NCBI GenBank assembly: GCA_964602515.1
Contig: CAZRRJ010000001.1
Location: 682,001 to 746,000, forward strand
Length of the DNA: 64,000 bases
Direction of reading: 5' to 3'
Origin: Carboxylicivirga sp964602515
GTDB taxonomy: Bacteria; Bacteroidota; Bacteroidia; Bacteroidales; Marinilabiliaceae
Position 1 is the stretch's first letter; every line of letters begins with the position of its first letter. The position numbers and the translations under genes are program-made. Below are positions 45,226 through 54,222 of this stretch, one piece after another. The notes beneath the pieces are model-generated. The model was not told where the DNA came from, did not search any database, and saw only the letters and a list, made by a program, of their open reading frames with translations.

Positions 45226-45773
45226 ATGGAAAAACTACTTCAAATAACAACTTTAATAACTCTCTTATCCTGTAGCAACCACCATAAAATGAAAATGATT
45301 ATGGAAGGGTTTGATCAACAAGACTCTGTAATATTCTGAACAAGAAATATTGATTACTATTTTGGCTATAATGACCTAGTTAATTATTGCATAAAAAAAG
45401 ATAATGGAGAGCCAAACGATTTTTCGTTTAAACAGGTAATCCAATATTTAGAATCACACAATAACAAACCGGATATAATTTCTGATACTTTAAGGACAAT
45501 ATTAGAAAAAGCATGCAAGATATTAATTACCCCAAGTGATTTCCTAATACGAATACGGAATCACGAGGATCCATATACTTATGTTACAGAGGAGATAAGG
45601 TGGACAATTATAGAATTTGCTAAAAAAGGAAAATTGACTCATTTGTTGACACCATTATTATTGATAAAGTAGAGACCAGTGAATATGGAGCAACTAATTT
45701 GACTTTCAAGAATAACCCGTTTTTTTTTCAATTAAATTATTTATTCGATGTAGTATATTATATTGTGGCATAG
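45226..45773 (+). pseudogene. Lipoprotein gene broken by an in-frame TGA and a frameshift
   Basis: From ATG 45226 a lipoprotein signal (ITTLITLLSC, Cys16) leads to a TGA at 45337-45339. The same frame goes on for more than 100 codons (RNIDYYFGYNDLVNYCIKKD, FKQVIQYLESHNNKPDIISD, HEDPYTYVTEEIRWTIIEFA) to a TAG near 45670. Just before it, near 45640, another frame takes over and continues to 45771 (VDTIIIDKVETSEYGATNLT, NNPFFFQLNYLFDVVYYIVA). The joined product would be about 180 residues. The two lesions show a decayed gene. Function unknown; similar in style to the lipoproteins at 14.4-16.9 kb. Confidence 0.75.
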
Positions 45774-45969
45774 CCAGTTTATAAAATTCCGATTATGAAC
45801 TAAAAATAATTCCTTGCTATTGTACCAACATATGTTATAAGTAACAGCACTATGAGAAAGCTGCAAAAATAAAATCTAATTCTTACTGCTTTTCTTAATT
45901 AGGAGACTTTTTCAATGGCCTCCATAATAATAACAGGGGCTTTTTCTTATCTTTCTGTAAAAGAAAAAA

Positions 45970-46260
45970 CTACCTGAACACAATATCTCTCACAATAGTG
46001 TCTCCAATAGCCTGATTAAGATTATTTATGATTTTATCCTTCCACATCATTAATTCATTACGTAATACACTGGATGTCATTTCAACATATAGTACACCAT
46101 TACGGATATAAATACGATGTGTTACTCGTGCTACAGAAGGGCCAAGTACTTTCTCCCAATAATGAACAGCCCTGTTTTCAAGCATTCCTTTATTGAGGTG
46201 CTGCTGCTTCATTACTTCTTTAATAATATCACTTAAAGCTTGTGTATTCTTTCTTCTCAT
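45970..46260 (-). CDS. DUF721/DciA-family protein
   Basis: 96 residues covering the DUF721 domain (DciA family): SDIIKEVMKQQHLNKGMLEN, HYWEKVLGPSVARVTHRIYI, NGVLYVEMTSSVLRNELMMW. Related proteins in many bacteria act as loaders of the replicative helicase; here only the KH-like domain is present. Its start codon shares one base with the recF stop, so the two are coupled in translation, a common order in Bacteroidota. Confidence 0.88.
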   Translation of the reverse strand: MRRKNTQALSDIIKEVMKQQHLNKGMLENRAVHYWEKVLGPSVARVTHRIYIRNGVLYVEMTSSVLRNELMMWKDKIINNLNQAIGDTIVRDIVFR

Positions 46261-47369
46261 TATGCCTCCACTACTTTAATATTACCGTTGGCTACATCAA
46301 ATACGCCATATTTTTTACCTGTTCTTTGTACAATATCAACCAAGTAATCTTTATTGGTATCTGTTATAAAAATCTGGTTAAACACATCTTCAGAAACCAG
46401 CTGTAGCAAACGCTTACTGCGAGCATCATCCAATTTATCAAATATATCATCAAGCAGCAAAATAGGTTTTATCCCATTATGCTTTTGAATAAATTCATAC
46501 TGTGCCAGTTTAAGCGCAATAAGAAAAGTTTTCTTTTGCCCCTGAGATGCAATTTTCTTAATTGAATAGCTTTCCAGAAGCAATTCTAAATCATCTTTAT
46601 GCACTCCTCGAGTTGTATACCCTAAAGCATTGTCTTTTGCACGTACCTCAAGCAATTGAGTTTTTAAATCTCCATTGTGCAAATGCGACTTATAATTAAG
46701 TGCAATTTCTTCTTTTCCATCTGATATATAAGCATAATACTTTTGAAATACAGGTACCAGCTCTTTAATAAAATCAGCACGTTTAGAGTAAATGCGCTGT
46801 GCCAGATGATCCAGTTGTTCATCCCATAAGTCTAACATAGAATAATTACATGATCCGCTCTCTTTTATCTGCTTTAAGGTAGCATTACGCTGTAATAAAG
46901 ACCGGTTATAACGCATTAAATCATCTAAAAAAGGTTTATCGTACTGCGATATTACTCCGTCCATGTATTTACGACGTTGTTCGCTACCCTCATTTATCAC
47001 TTGTTCATCTGCAGGTGATATCATAACCAACGGTAATAAACCAATGTGCTCCGAAAGCTTGCCGTATTCCTTTTTGTTCCGCTTAAAGTGTTTTTTCTGT
47101 GCTTTTTTTAAACCACAATAAATATGCTCATCATCACCTTGTCGTTCATACTGGCCCTGAACAACAAAAAACTCTTGCGTATGAGTAATATTCTGACTGT
47201 CAACAGAATTAAAATAACTCTTACAGAACGACAAATAATACAAGGCATCCAGTACATTGGTTTTCCCTGCTCCATTCTCTCCTACCAAACAATTAATGCC
47301 CGGAGAAAAGTTAATTTCAGCCTGTTGAATATTTTTAAAGTTGATTAAATTAAGATGCCTGATATGCAT
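46260..47369 (-). CDS. recF: DNA replication and repair protein RecF
   Basis: SMC-like ATPase that binds single-strand gaps and helps load RecA. 369 residues. Walker A INCLVGENGAGKTNVLDALY near residue 27, the RecF region LLPLVMISPADEQVINEGSE, RRKYMDGVISQYDKPFLDDL, the signature IASQGQKKTFLIALKLAQYE (SQGQ) and Walker B KPILLLDDIFDKLDDARSKR are intact. Operon with DUF721/DciA. A promoter of the Bacteroidota type lies just upstream. Not next to dnaA or dnaN here. Confidence 0.96.
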   Translation of the reverse strand: MHIRHLNLINFKNIQQAEINFSPGINCLVGENGAGKTNVLDALYYLSFCKSYFNSVDSQNITHTQEFFVVQGQYERQGDDEHIYCGLKKAQKKHFKRNKKEYGKLSEHIGLLPLVMISPADEQVINEGSEQRRKYMDGVISQYDKPFLDDLMRYNRSLLQRNATLKQIKESGSCNYSMLDLWDEQLDHLAQRIYSKRADFIKELVPVFQKYYAYISDGKEEIALNYKSHLHNGDLKTQLLEVRAKDNALGYTTRGVHKDDLELLLESYSIKKIASQGQKKTFLIALKLAQYEFIQKHNGIKPILLLDDIFDKLDDARSKRLLQLVSEDVFNQIFITDTNKDYLVDIVQRTGKKYGVFDVANGNIKVVEA

Positions 47370-47385
47370 ACGAATCGGTTTTGCA

Positions 47386-47417
47386 CAAAAGTAATCAACA
47401 AGAGTGTTTCATCCCAA
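47386..47417 (-). promoter_or_regulatory. Candidate recF promoter
   Basis: On the minus strand TTG (plus 47415-47417), a 21-base spacer and TACTTTTG (plus 47386-47393) match TTG-N19-21-TAnnTTTG. Transcription would start about 47380, some 11 bases before the recF start codon. Confidence 0.6.
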
Positions 47418-47467
47418 GGTGAAGGAAGATTATTTTTAAGTTCGGCTTAAATCTTATTTCGGCATTA

Positions 47468-47511
47468 TATTACATTTATACATTCTATTACATTTATACA
47501 TTCTATTACAT
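47468..47511. repeat. 18-bp direct tandem repeat, 2.4 copies
   Basis: The unit TATTACATTTATACATTC occurs at 47468-47485 and 47486-47503, followed by TATTACAT. It lies in the intergenic region between the divergent recF and TPR genes, outside their promoter elements. Confidence 0.9.
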
Positions 47512-47735
47512 ATCTACTTTTATTCAGTTTTTACCTTTAGTTGAATCTACTTATATCCTTAATATGTCATATTATCACATACTGTATCTTTTCTACCATA
47601 CATTAAATAAGCCTAAACAAGTAAAGCCCGGGTAACAGGTTATATTGGATTATTGAAATACCTGATAGGACAACTCTTTTATTTTGTACTCAATAAGTTT
47701 TTTCAATTAAAGACAAATAAAGTCAGATAGCATCT

Positions 47736-47765
47736 TTTGTTTTTGTATCAAAAGGATTACTTTTG
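47736..47765 (+). promoter_or_regulatory. Candidate promoter of the TPR protein gene
   Basis: TTTG at 47736-47739, an 18-base spacer and TACTTTTG at 47758-47765 fit the Bacteroidota promoter with a spacer one base short. The start codon is at 47792. Confidence 0.5.
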
Positions 47766-47791
47766 GCTGTCGAATAAAAATTTATTTAAAT

Positions 47792-48481
47792 ATGTCAAAA
47801 GAGAAACAGACAAATCAAGAAGATAGCTTTGAAAATGTAGAGAGCGCATTGAGCAGGACAGAGCATTTTATTGAAGAGAACTCAAATAGATTAACGATGA
47901 TTGCAATGGTAATCATTATAATAGTAGCTGGTTATTGGGGTTTAAAGAAGTTCTATTTCTTACCTCTGGAACAAGATGCGCAAAAAGAGATTTTTTACGC
48001 TCAGCAGTATTTTGAGAAAGATAGTTTTAATTTAGCTTTAAATGGTGACGGGCAAAATGCCGGTTTTTTAGAAGTTATTGAGAATTATGGTTCAACCAAA
48101 GCAGGTAAGTTAGCTGTTTACTATGCTGGTGTTGCTAACTTACAGTTAGGTAACTTTAATGAAGCTGTTGAGTATTTAAAAGGCTTTTCTACAGGTGAAG
48201 AATTAATTAATGCAACAGCAAAAGGTGCTTTAGGTGATGCTTATGCAGAGTTGGGGCAAAACAGTAAAGCTATTGCACAATATAAAGCAGCAGCAGTCTT
48301 GAATAATGATTTAACGGCTCCTGTTTACCTAATGAAATTAGGTGTAATGTATGAATCAACAGGTGATTACCAGGCAGCAGTTGATGCTTATACAAAGATT
48401 AAAGAGGCTTATACTAATACTGCCGAAGCCCGACAAATTGACAAGTATCTGACAAGTGCTCAATTGCAATTAAAAAAATAA
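47792..48481 (+). CDS. Membrane-anchored tetratricopeptide-repeat protein
   Basis: 229 residues. A cytoplasmic N-terminus is followed by one membrane helix (about 34-50, LTMIAMVIIIIVAGYWGLKK) and three or four TPR units: GKLAVYYAGVANLQLGNFNE, TAKGALGDAYAELGQNSKAI, PVYLMKLGVMYESTGDYQAA. The layout is that of YfgM-like ancillary proteins of the export machinery, though partner proteins are unknown. Ends at a terminator that also appears to carry the promoter of the next gene, ribH. Confidence 0.85.
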   Translation: MSKEKQTNQEDSFENVESALSRTEHFIEENSNRLTMIAMVIIIIVAGYWGLKKFYFLPLEQDAQKEIFYAQQYFEKDSFNLALNGDGQNAGFLEVIENYGSTKAGKLAVYYAGVANLQLGNFNEAVEYLKGFSTGEELINATAKGALGDAYAELGQNSKAIAQYKAAAVLNNDLTAPVYLMKLGVMYESTGDYQAAVDAYTKIKEAYTNTAEARQIDKYLTSAQLQLKK

Positions 48482-48498
48482 TTGAAACAAAAAGATAT

Positions 48499-48530
48499 AA
48501 AAGAGGTTGCCTGTTTAGGCAACCTCTTTT
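48499..48530 (+). terminator. Rho-independent terminator after the TPR gene, overlapping the ribH promoter
   Basis: AAAAGAGGTTGCC (48499-48511) and GGCAACCTCTTTT (48518-48530) form a perfect 13-bp stem with loop TGTTTA and a T-rich tail ATTTTTG. The tail and the left arm double as promoter elements of ribH. Confidence 0.9.
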
Positions 48531-48537
48531 ATTTTTG
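48507..48537 (+). promoter_or_regulatory. Candidate ribH promoter built into the terminator hairpin
   Basis: TTG at 48507-48509 lies in the left arm of the hairpin, and after exactly 20 bases TATTTTTG at 48530-48537 matches TAnnTTTG without a mismatch. Transcription would begin about 48543, some 12 bases before the ribH start codon at 48556. Confidence 0.6.
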
Positions 48538-48555
48538 CAGCAAAATCATTCTATC

Positions 48556-49050
48556 ATGGCAACAAGTTTTAAAAATTTATCTGATTATAATATAGCTGAT
48601 GTTCCTTCTGCTACCGATATGAAGTTTGGCATTATTGTATCGGAATGGAATACCGAAATTACGGAGGCTTTATACGAGGGAGCATACAGCACTTTAATAA
48701 AGCATGGCGCATCTGAAGAGAATATCTTAAAAAAATATGTTCCCGGAAGCTTTGAATTAACAGCTGGTGCAAAATATTTAGCTGAAATGACCGACGTGGA
48801 TGCTGTTATTTGTTTAGGTTGTGTTATACAAGGTGATACACCACACTTTGACTTTGTATGTCAGGGTGTAACGCAAGGCATTACACAATTAAATATGAAA
48901 TATTCTATCCCATTTATTTTTGGTTTATTAACCACACTAAATCAACAACAAGCACTTGACCGTTCAGGAGGTAAACATGGAAATAAGGGAGATGAGGGTG
49001 CTGTGACTGCAATAAAAATGGTACATCTAAACAGATCGCTTAAAAATTAA
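48556..49050 (+). CDS. ribH: 6,7-dimethyl-8-ribityllumazine synthase
   Basis: Penultimate step of riboflavin synthesis: condenses 5-amino-6-ribitylaminouracil with dihydroxybutanone phosphate. About 164 residues from the ATG at 48556; an in-frame TTG at 48535 lies within the terminator and is not used. Motifs: MKFGIIVSEWNTEITEALYE, KKYVPGSFELTAGAKYLAEM, DAVICLGCVIQGDTPHFDFV with the catalytic His region, PFIFGLLTTLNQQQALDRSG. Single-gene unit flanked by terminators; no other rib genes in the window. Confidence 0.96.
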   Translation: MATSFKNLSDYNIADVPSATDMKFGIIVSEWNTEITEALYEGAYSTLIKHGASEENILKKYVPGSFELTAGAKYLAEMTDVDAVICLGCVIQGDTPHFDFVCQGVTQGITQLNMKYSIPFIFGLLTTLNQQQALDRSGGKHGNKGDEGAVTAIKMVHLNRSLKN

Positions 49051-49071
49051 ATACACTCTTATAAAGAAACG

Positions 49072-49103
49072 ACAAAGGCCGATTTTATTGAATCGGCCTT
49101 TGT
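49072..49103. terminator. Bidirectional terminator between ribH and the symporter gene
   Basis: ACAAAGGCCGATT (49072-49084) and AATCGGCCTTTGT (49091-49103) form a perfect 13-bp stem with a six-base loop, followed by T-rich sequence on the plus strand. It lies between the convergent ribH and dicarboxylate symporter genes. Confidence 0.85.
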
Positions 49104-49137
49104 TGTTTTGTATTTATTTCTTAAAGTAGAAAACACA

Positions 49138-50544
49138 CTATGCTTTCTTATCTTTAACAGTACTTATCTCTCCTATTACCGTTGCTACGGTAGCATCTCC
49201 AGTTACATTAACTACCGTTCGCACCATATCCAATATCCGGTCAACAGGAAGTATAATACCAATCCATGCTGGATTAAGTCCTACCGAGCTTAATACTATC
49301 ATAAGCATAACCAGGCCGGCACTTGGTATCGCTGCAGAACCTATACTAGCTAATGTTGCGGTTAATATAATGGTTACCTGCTGACCAAAATCCAAATCGA
49401 TCATATGCATTTGAGCCAAAAAAACAACTGCTATTGCTTGATACAGACTAGTACCATCCATATTTACAGTTGCTCCAATAGGCAATACAAAGCTTGATAC
49501 TTTAGGATCCACCTTTAAATTATCTTCCACACATTCTATAGTAACTGGTAATGTTGCTGCACTTGAACTTGTTGAAAAGGCCAGCATCTGGGCAGGACTA
49601 ATACCTTTCAGGAAACTCGAATAACTTAAACGCTTAACAAAGAACTTCATAATACCAGGATAAACAACAAAGGCCATAAACAATAAACCGGCTAATACAG
49701 CTAAAGAATACCAGGTAAGACCTTTAAAGAGCTCAAATACTTTAACCGGGTTATCTCCTGCCATTTCGGATACTAAACCAGCCAGTAATGCAAAGACAAA
49801 GAATGGTGCACCTTTCATAATCAGGTCTACCATTTTAAGAAACACTTCTGTTAATCCATTAATAACATCCACAACAGGTCTGGCTTGCTCATCGGGCACA
49901 AAAAGCAAAGCAATACCAAAAAACAAAGCAAAAAATATGACCTTAAGCATATTACCATTATCCGACATCGCTTGAAACACATTATCAGGAACCATGTCTT
50001 CAATAAAACTTAAAGGGCCATTCTGCTTCTGGTTTTCAACCTGTTTTAGCCTTGATTGCACGCTTTCATCTTCATCGTAACCTCTACGTTCAGCTACCTG
50101 AAATATTAATGCACTATTGGCCGGATCACTTAACATATCTGTATCATCATGCAACACCTGCCCTTCCTGTTGTGCCCATAATTCATAAGCAATGCGATTT
50201 TCTATACGTACCTCATCGCCCATCCACTCTCCTGGCCTAATAATGTTCACAATTAATAAACCTAAAGAAACTGCAATAATAGTAGTCGCTAAATATATCA
50301 ATAAGGTACGCAAGCCCATTCGCCCCAAATGCTTAGGGTCTCCTAAACCTACAATGCCGCCTATAATTGAGAATAATACTAAAGGGATTGCAATTAGCTT
50401 TAATAAACTTATGAAGATTCGCCCCCATGGCGCTAACCAGTTAGTGGTAAATTCGCTCCAGCCAAAAAAGCCCGATAATACAGCCCAAAATATACCAAGA
50501 AATAAACCAATTATGATTTTCCAATGCAGCGCCAATTTCCTCAT
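49138..50544 (-). CDS. Dicarboxylate/amino acid:cation symporter (DAACS, GltP-like)
   Basis: Sodium- or proton-driven uptake of glutamate, aspartate or C4-dicarboxylates. I choose ATG 50544 (MRKLALHWKIIIGLFLGIFW), 468 residues; the frame opens 38 codons earlier, but that stretch is not family-like. Motifs: FSTSSSAATLPVTIECVEDN (the SSSxxTLP hairpin), VLPIGATVNMDGTSLYQAIA (NMDGT), and IGSAAIPSAGLVMLMIVLSS. An acidic insert of about 75 residues between TM3 and TM4 (YELWAQQEGQVLHDDTDMLS onward) is longer than in E. coli GltP, but common in some Bacteroidota members. Confidence 0.93.
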   Translation of the reverse strand: MRKLALHWKIIIGLFLGIFWAVLSGFFGWSEFTTNWLAPWGRIFISLLKLIAIPLVLFSIIGGIVGLGDPKHLGRMGLRTLLIYLATTIIAVSLGLLIVNIIRPGEWMGDEVRIENRIAYELWAQQEGQVLHDDTDMLSDPANSALIFQVAERRGYDEDESVQSRLKQVENQKQNGPLSFIEDMVPDNVFQAMSDNGNMLKVIFFALFFGIALLFVPDEQARPVVDVINGLTEVFLKMVDLIMKGAPFFVFALLAGLVSEMAGDNPVKVFELFKGLTWYSLAVLAGLLFMAFVVYPGIMKFFVKRLSYSSFLKGISPAQMLAFSTSSSAATLPVTIECVEDNLKVDPKVSSFVLPIGATVNMDGTSLYQAIAVVFLAQMHMIDLDFGQQVTIILTATLASIGSAAIPSAGLVMLMIVLSSVGLNPAWIGIILPVDRILDMVRTVVNVTGDATVATVIGEISTVKDKKA

Positions 50545-51180
50545 GCGTACTATTTCTATAATGTTGTGAGGTGCTAAAATACAAAAAAACACCACGAATG
50601 CACGAATAAAATGATTGATTGGACGAACTAGGAATAATATGTTCTTATGATTCTTCACTCACACTGTAACCTATAATAACACCCAATAGATACATCTAAC
50701 CCTACCATAATTCCATAGTTACATTCAAATATAATATGCGGAAATACATTCTTTTTTGGCCTATCGCACAGCTGCGCTTTCGCTGATGAAGATATGGCTT
50801 ATGGTATGATTCAAACTAAGGGTGGTACTTTTTTAATTCAGAAATAGGCTATGTTCTTCCATGCTGGAAAGATTATATTCTTTTATAGCCATTGGTTATC
50901 GCTAACATACATTTGAGTTTGTTCTAAATAACTGGCTTGCATCCAAAGTTGAAAGAAGAACAACTTATAAGCGTCTTTTTGTACGTTTGGAAATAAGGCT
51001 CTCTATTTACCTGGTATTAGATTGTTTAAAGTACCCCCTTACTCTTTTGCAGAAGACTTAAATCTTTACTTAAAAGGATTAAGGGGTAATACTTTGTATC
51101 AAAAAATTAATATGAGCAACTTAATTCCTCAATATCAATTTACTATTTAATTAATCAAACAATTACCACATTGTAATACC
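50545..51180. other. Intergenic region with one copy of a dispersed repeat
   Basis: 636 bp between the symporter and MscS genes. It carries ACGAATGCACGAATAAA at 50594-50610, a motif that recurs twice at 60.5 kb. Otherwise I see no gene, hairpin terminator or promoter that can be defined. Confidence 0.5.
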
Positions 51181-53589
51181 TCAATTCTTATCATTAATAA
51201 TGTGTACATCTCTTTGTGGGAAAGGAATTTCAATACCTTCTTTATTAAGTGTATTATATATCATTTGAGTTAGTTCACTTTTAATCTTAAGGGAATCACT
51301 TTTTCTTGAAATCCAAATTAGTAAACGGAAATCAAGTGAACTATCACCCATTTTTAAAAACAATACGCTTGGCGCCGGGTCTATAAGAATATCTTCATGC
51401 AGCTTTATCTGCTCCTCTAAAATACCTTTTACAAACTCCACATCAGAACCATAGGCTACGCCAACCAAAATTTCGTGCCGCCTGATGTGATCAGAGTGAG
51501 TCCAGTTAATTACTTCACTGGAAATAAGCTGGCCGTTAGGAACAATAACCTCTGCTCCATCAAAAGTTCTAACAATACTTGAACGTATACCAATGGATTT
51601 AACCTTTCCCATAAATTGCCCTACCTCTATAACATCATCTATTTTAATAGGCCGCTCAAAAAGCAGAATCAATCCGGAAACCAGGTTATTAAAAATATTC
51701 TGAAGACCAAAACCAATACCCACTCCAAACGCTCCAATAAGTACGGTTAAACTTTGCATTGGCAATCCTGCCATGGAAATGGCCATTGATACACCTATTG
51801 TTATTATACTATATTTTGCTAATAAAGCAATTGTATGCGGAAGCCCCTCGTCTAAGCTCGTTCTGCTCAGAACATCTTCCTCTAATAACATTTTAAGAAC
51901 ATTAGAAATAAAAACAGATCCTGATAAAACAATTATCAACAATACAATACGGCCAATTGAAAAGCTGATAGTATCGCCAATACTGAATTGATAAGTAAAT
52001 ATTTCCCTAATAAAAGCTACAACCGGCTCATGGGCATTTATACTAAGCAATATAAAATACACAACTGTTAAGGGAGTTATTATTGCCACTATCTGAATCA
52101 GTTTTGTTTTTATAGCCTTGCCATAAAATTTAAAAACCTCAAACCGGTTAAGATGCGAACTGTTAAAAATATATTCAATCAAACCATTAACGATTAGCAT
52201 TGAAACAAACAAAAGTGAGATACTAAAAGTATTGGTAAGTACAACATTAATAACCAGCTCCGCTAATACAAAATACCCAAACAGCCCCAGTATCAGTACC
52301 AGCCCAACCACTAATAAAGCAAACTGCAGGACTTTTTTTATAATGACATTTAGCATATGACTTTTAAAAGTCTTCTTGCCTACGTAATCTATTAATTTAA
52401 CCAGTACAAAACATTCGCACAGGGCTGCAATAAAAACAAATATGCCATAAATGATATGATCGGGAGGAAACTGGTTTACAATAACTTTTACAAAAACTAA
52501 TGCAAACAACACCAGCACACTTATTAACAGTTCCCTGTTAATAAGATGATAAAGTAATATTAGCAGGGGTATACTTATCGATACTTTAACAATGTCTTTA
52601 AATAGTAGTGGCTGATTGGGAAATATAAGAGCTGAAAACCATATTACCAATACAAATGCTGTACTTCTATGTGCAAATAACAGTCTTCTGAATTGGACTT
52701 GATAATAACTTTCTACGGCAATTTCTGTATTTTTAAAAACAGCTTTTTGTGTTTGTTTAAAGATGATAATACCAATAATGAGGATAAGCATAAAAAGAAA
52801 GATAAATGCACCATTCTCCTTCATATAATCGCTCAGTAAACGCCCTTCAATTATTAAATTTCTTTTTAATACAGAAAATGCAGATGTATATTCCGAAGGA
52901 TTTATTAATTTCCCGTAATTCATTTTACTCCTTACCAACAAATTATGACTTACATTATCCAGTCGCTCATTAATCTGTTCCAGAAATGCAGTAATTAAGG
53001 ATGCTTCATGTATCGCTTTATCCTGAACTTCCAAAAGCCGACCCCTTTGATAAATAAGTTTTATAAGCAAGCTATCCTGGTAACTTATAACACGTTGTAT
53101 ATTAACACTTACAATACTATCAACATATTCTCCTTCGATACTTTGTGAGATATTATGCCATTCCTGCGCAATTTTGCGTGCACTCGTACTCTTTTCCTCT
53201 ATACTCTGAAGCCTTTCAGCCAAAACACTTTCAACCGCTTCTACCTGTATAAGGCGCTGTGCCCAGTATGTTTTTTTATTTATTAAATGTCGCTTGTTAA
53301 AAACATCTAAATCAATATGCTTTTCATGTTGTAGCAAACTATCTATTGATAAAATTTTAGCCACATTTGATGTAATAAACTGGCTTATATTTTCCTGTGT
53401 TAAAACAGATTTTTCAATTTTTGCCAATGCAGTGATTGCTGAAGCACTTCTACCGGGTATATCAATAACATCTATCTTTACTTTTGTACTGTCATATGGT
53501 TCTTCCAAACCTGTTTGTGCATTGGCTAAACCAATAATAAAAAAGAACAAGATAAAAATCATATACTTAGCTGTGGACATACTAATCAT
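51181..53589 (-). CDS. Large MscS-family mechanosensitive channel
   Basis: 802 residues; opens under membrane tension to release solutes. The start at 53589 or 53580 gives a signal peptide (MIFILFFFIIGLANAQ). A periplasmic helical domain (about 30-250) with coiled-coil character leads into about eleven membrane helices, the last being the MscS pore helix and beta domain: VLIGAFGVGIGFGLQNIFNN, LVSGLILLFERPIKIDDVIE, VRTFDGAEVIVPNGQLISSE, all characteristic. The C-terminal mixed domain runs to EIPFPQRDVHIINDKN. Organisation is like MscK/YbiO-type channels. Monocistronic. Confidence 0.93.
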   Translation of the reverse strand: MISMSTAKYMIFILFFFIIGLANAQTGLEEPYDSTKVKIDVIDIPGRSASAITALAKIEKSVLTQENISQFITSNVAKILSIDSLLQHEKHIDLDVFNKRHLINKKTYWAQRLIQVEAVESVLAERLQSIEEKSTSARKIAQEWHNISQSIEGEYVDSIVSVNIQRVISYQDSLLIKLIYQRGRLLEVQDKAIHEASLITAFLEQINERLDNVSHNLLVRSKMNYGKLINPSEYTSAFSVLKRNLIIEGRLLSDYMKENGAFIFLFMLILIIGIIIFKQTQKAVFKNTEIAVESYYQVQFRRLLFAHRSTAFVLVIWFSALIFPNQPLLFKDIVKVSISIPLLILLYHLINRELLISVLVLFALVFVKVIVNQFPPDHIIYGIFVFIAALCECFVLVKLIDYVGKKTFKSHMLNVIIKKVLQFALLVVGLVLILGLFGYFVLAELVINVVLTNTFSISLLFVSMLIVNGLIEYIFNSSHLNRFEVFKFYGKAIKTKLIQIVAIITPLTVVYFILLSINAHEPVVAFIREIFTYQFSIGDTISFSIGRIVLLIIVLSGSVFISNVLKMLLEEDVLSRTSLDEGLPHTIALLAKYSIITIGVSMAISMAGLPMQSLTVLIGAFGVGIGFGLQNIFNNLVSGLILLFERPIKIDDVIEVGQFMGKVKSIGIRSSIVRTFDGAEVIVPNGQLISSEVINWTHSDHIRRHEILVGVAYGSDVEFVKGILEEQIKLHEDILIDPAPSVLFLKMGDSSLDFRLLIWISRKSDSLKIKSELTQMIYNTLNKEGIEIPFPQRDVHIINDKN

Positions 53590-53800
53590 TTTTATTTTTT
53601 TTGATTTCCTAAAAATACACAGAAGAATTATTTATTACTACCATAAAGCCAAATTTTGAATGAGCTGGCCTTTAAATGAAGAGTGGTAGCCTGGTAAGAT
53701 GAGATTAATATATGGTTTGGGTAGGATGTTTCTATCCTATGCCTCGTCTTCTTGCAAATTGTATGGTGCTATTTCTACGCATATGTATCTCTAAATAAAA

Positions 53801-53822
53801 AATGCCGGACTTGCCGGCACTA
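53801..53822 (-). terminator. Terminator of the 54-kb lipoprotein operon
   Basis: TGCCGG at 53803-53808 and CCGGCA at 53814-53819 pair with a five-base loop; on the minus strand the stem is followed by TTTTTTATTT. It lies about 120 bases after the stop of the 92-residue gene. Confidence 0.75.
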
Positions 53823-53938
53823 AATGTTTAGATTTTAGTATGTTTAAAATTAGCATCAATATGCAAGACAAAGCTTTTTAATTATTCTCTTGTGTAAAAA
53901 TACAGATGCTGAATTTACATATTCATTTTATAGCTATT

Positions 53939-54217
53939 TTATAACAAAGCAGCAAATTCCGGCACTTTCTTTGCAATTTTAACTGCTATATCGCCTAATT
54001 CTTTAATATCCTCTACTAATTGTGCTTTGGATATATTTTCTTTCGATGCTTTTTCCACCACTTTAACAAGTACTGAATAAACCCGTAAATCCTCCGTTCC
54101 AGGTGTCACAGAATCTATCTCTTCTTTTGAGAGTCCTGTTAGCTTGTCCAACTCATTTTTATACACACCGTCAAATGCAACATCTGCTTCTGCAAATAAG
54201 TCTTTAAATCGTCCCAT
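53939..54217 (-). CDS. Small helical protein, unknown function
   Basis: 92 residues, acidic and largely alpha-helical, no signal peptide or membrane segment. Patches: MGRFKDLFAEADVAFDGVYK, LDKLTGLSKEEIDSVTPGTE, LVEDIKELGDIAVKIAKKVP. Starts five bases after the end of a lipoprotein gene, so the two are co-expressed. No family recognised. The small cytosolic partner of an envelope lipoprotein is all that context allows. Confidence 0.7.
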   Translation of the reverse strand: MGRFKDLFAEADVAFDGVYKNELDKLTGLSKEEIDSVTPGTEDLRVYSVLVKVVEKASKENISKAQLVEDIKELGDIAVKIAKKVPEFAALL

Positions 54218-54222
54218 TTTAA

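Noticed and set aside
47468..47511. CRISPR-like array
   Set aside because: Head-to-tail copies of 18 bp without spacers; no cas gene in the window.
49138..50658. Longer symporter start at 50658
   Set aside because: The extra 38 residues do not resemble the family; ATG 50544 gives the normal N-terminus before the first helix.
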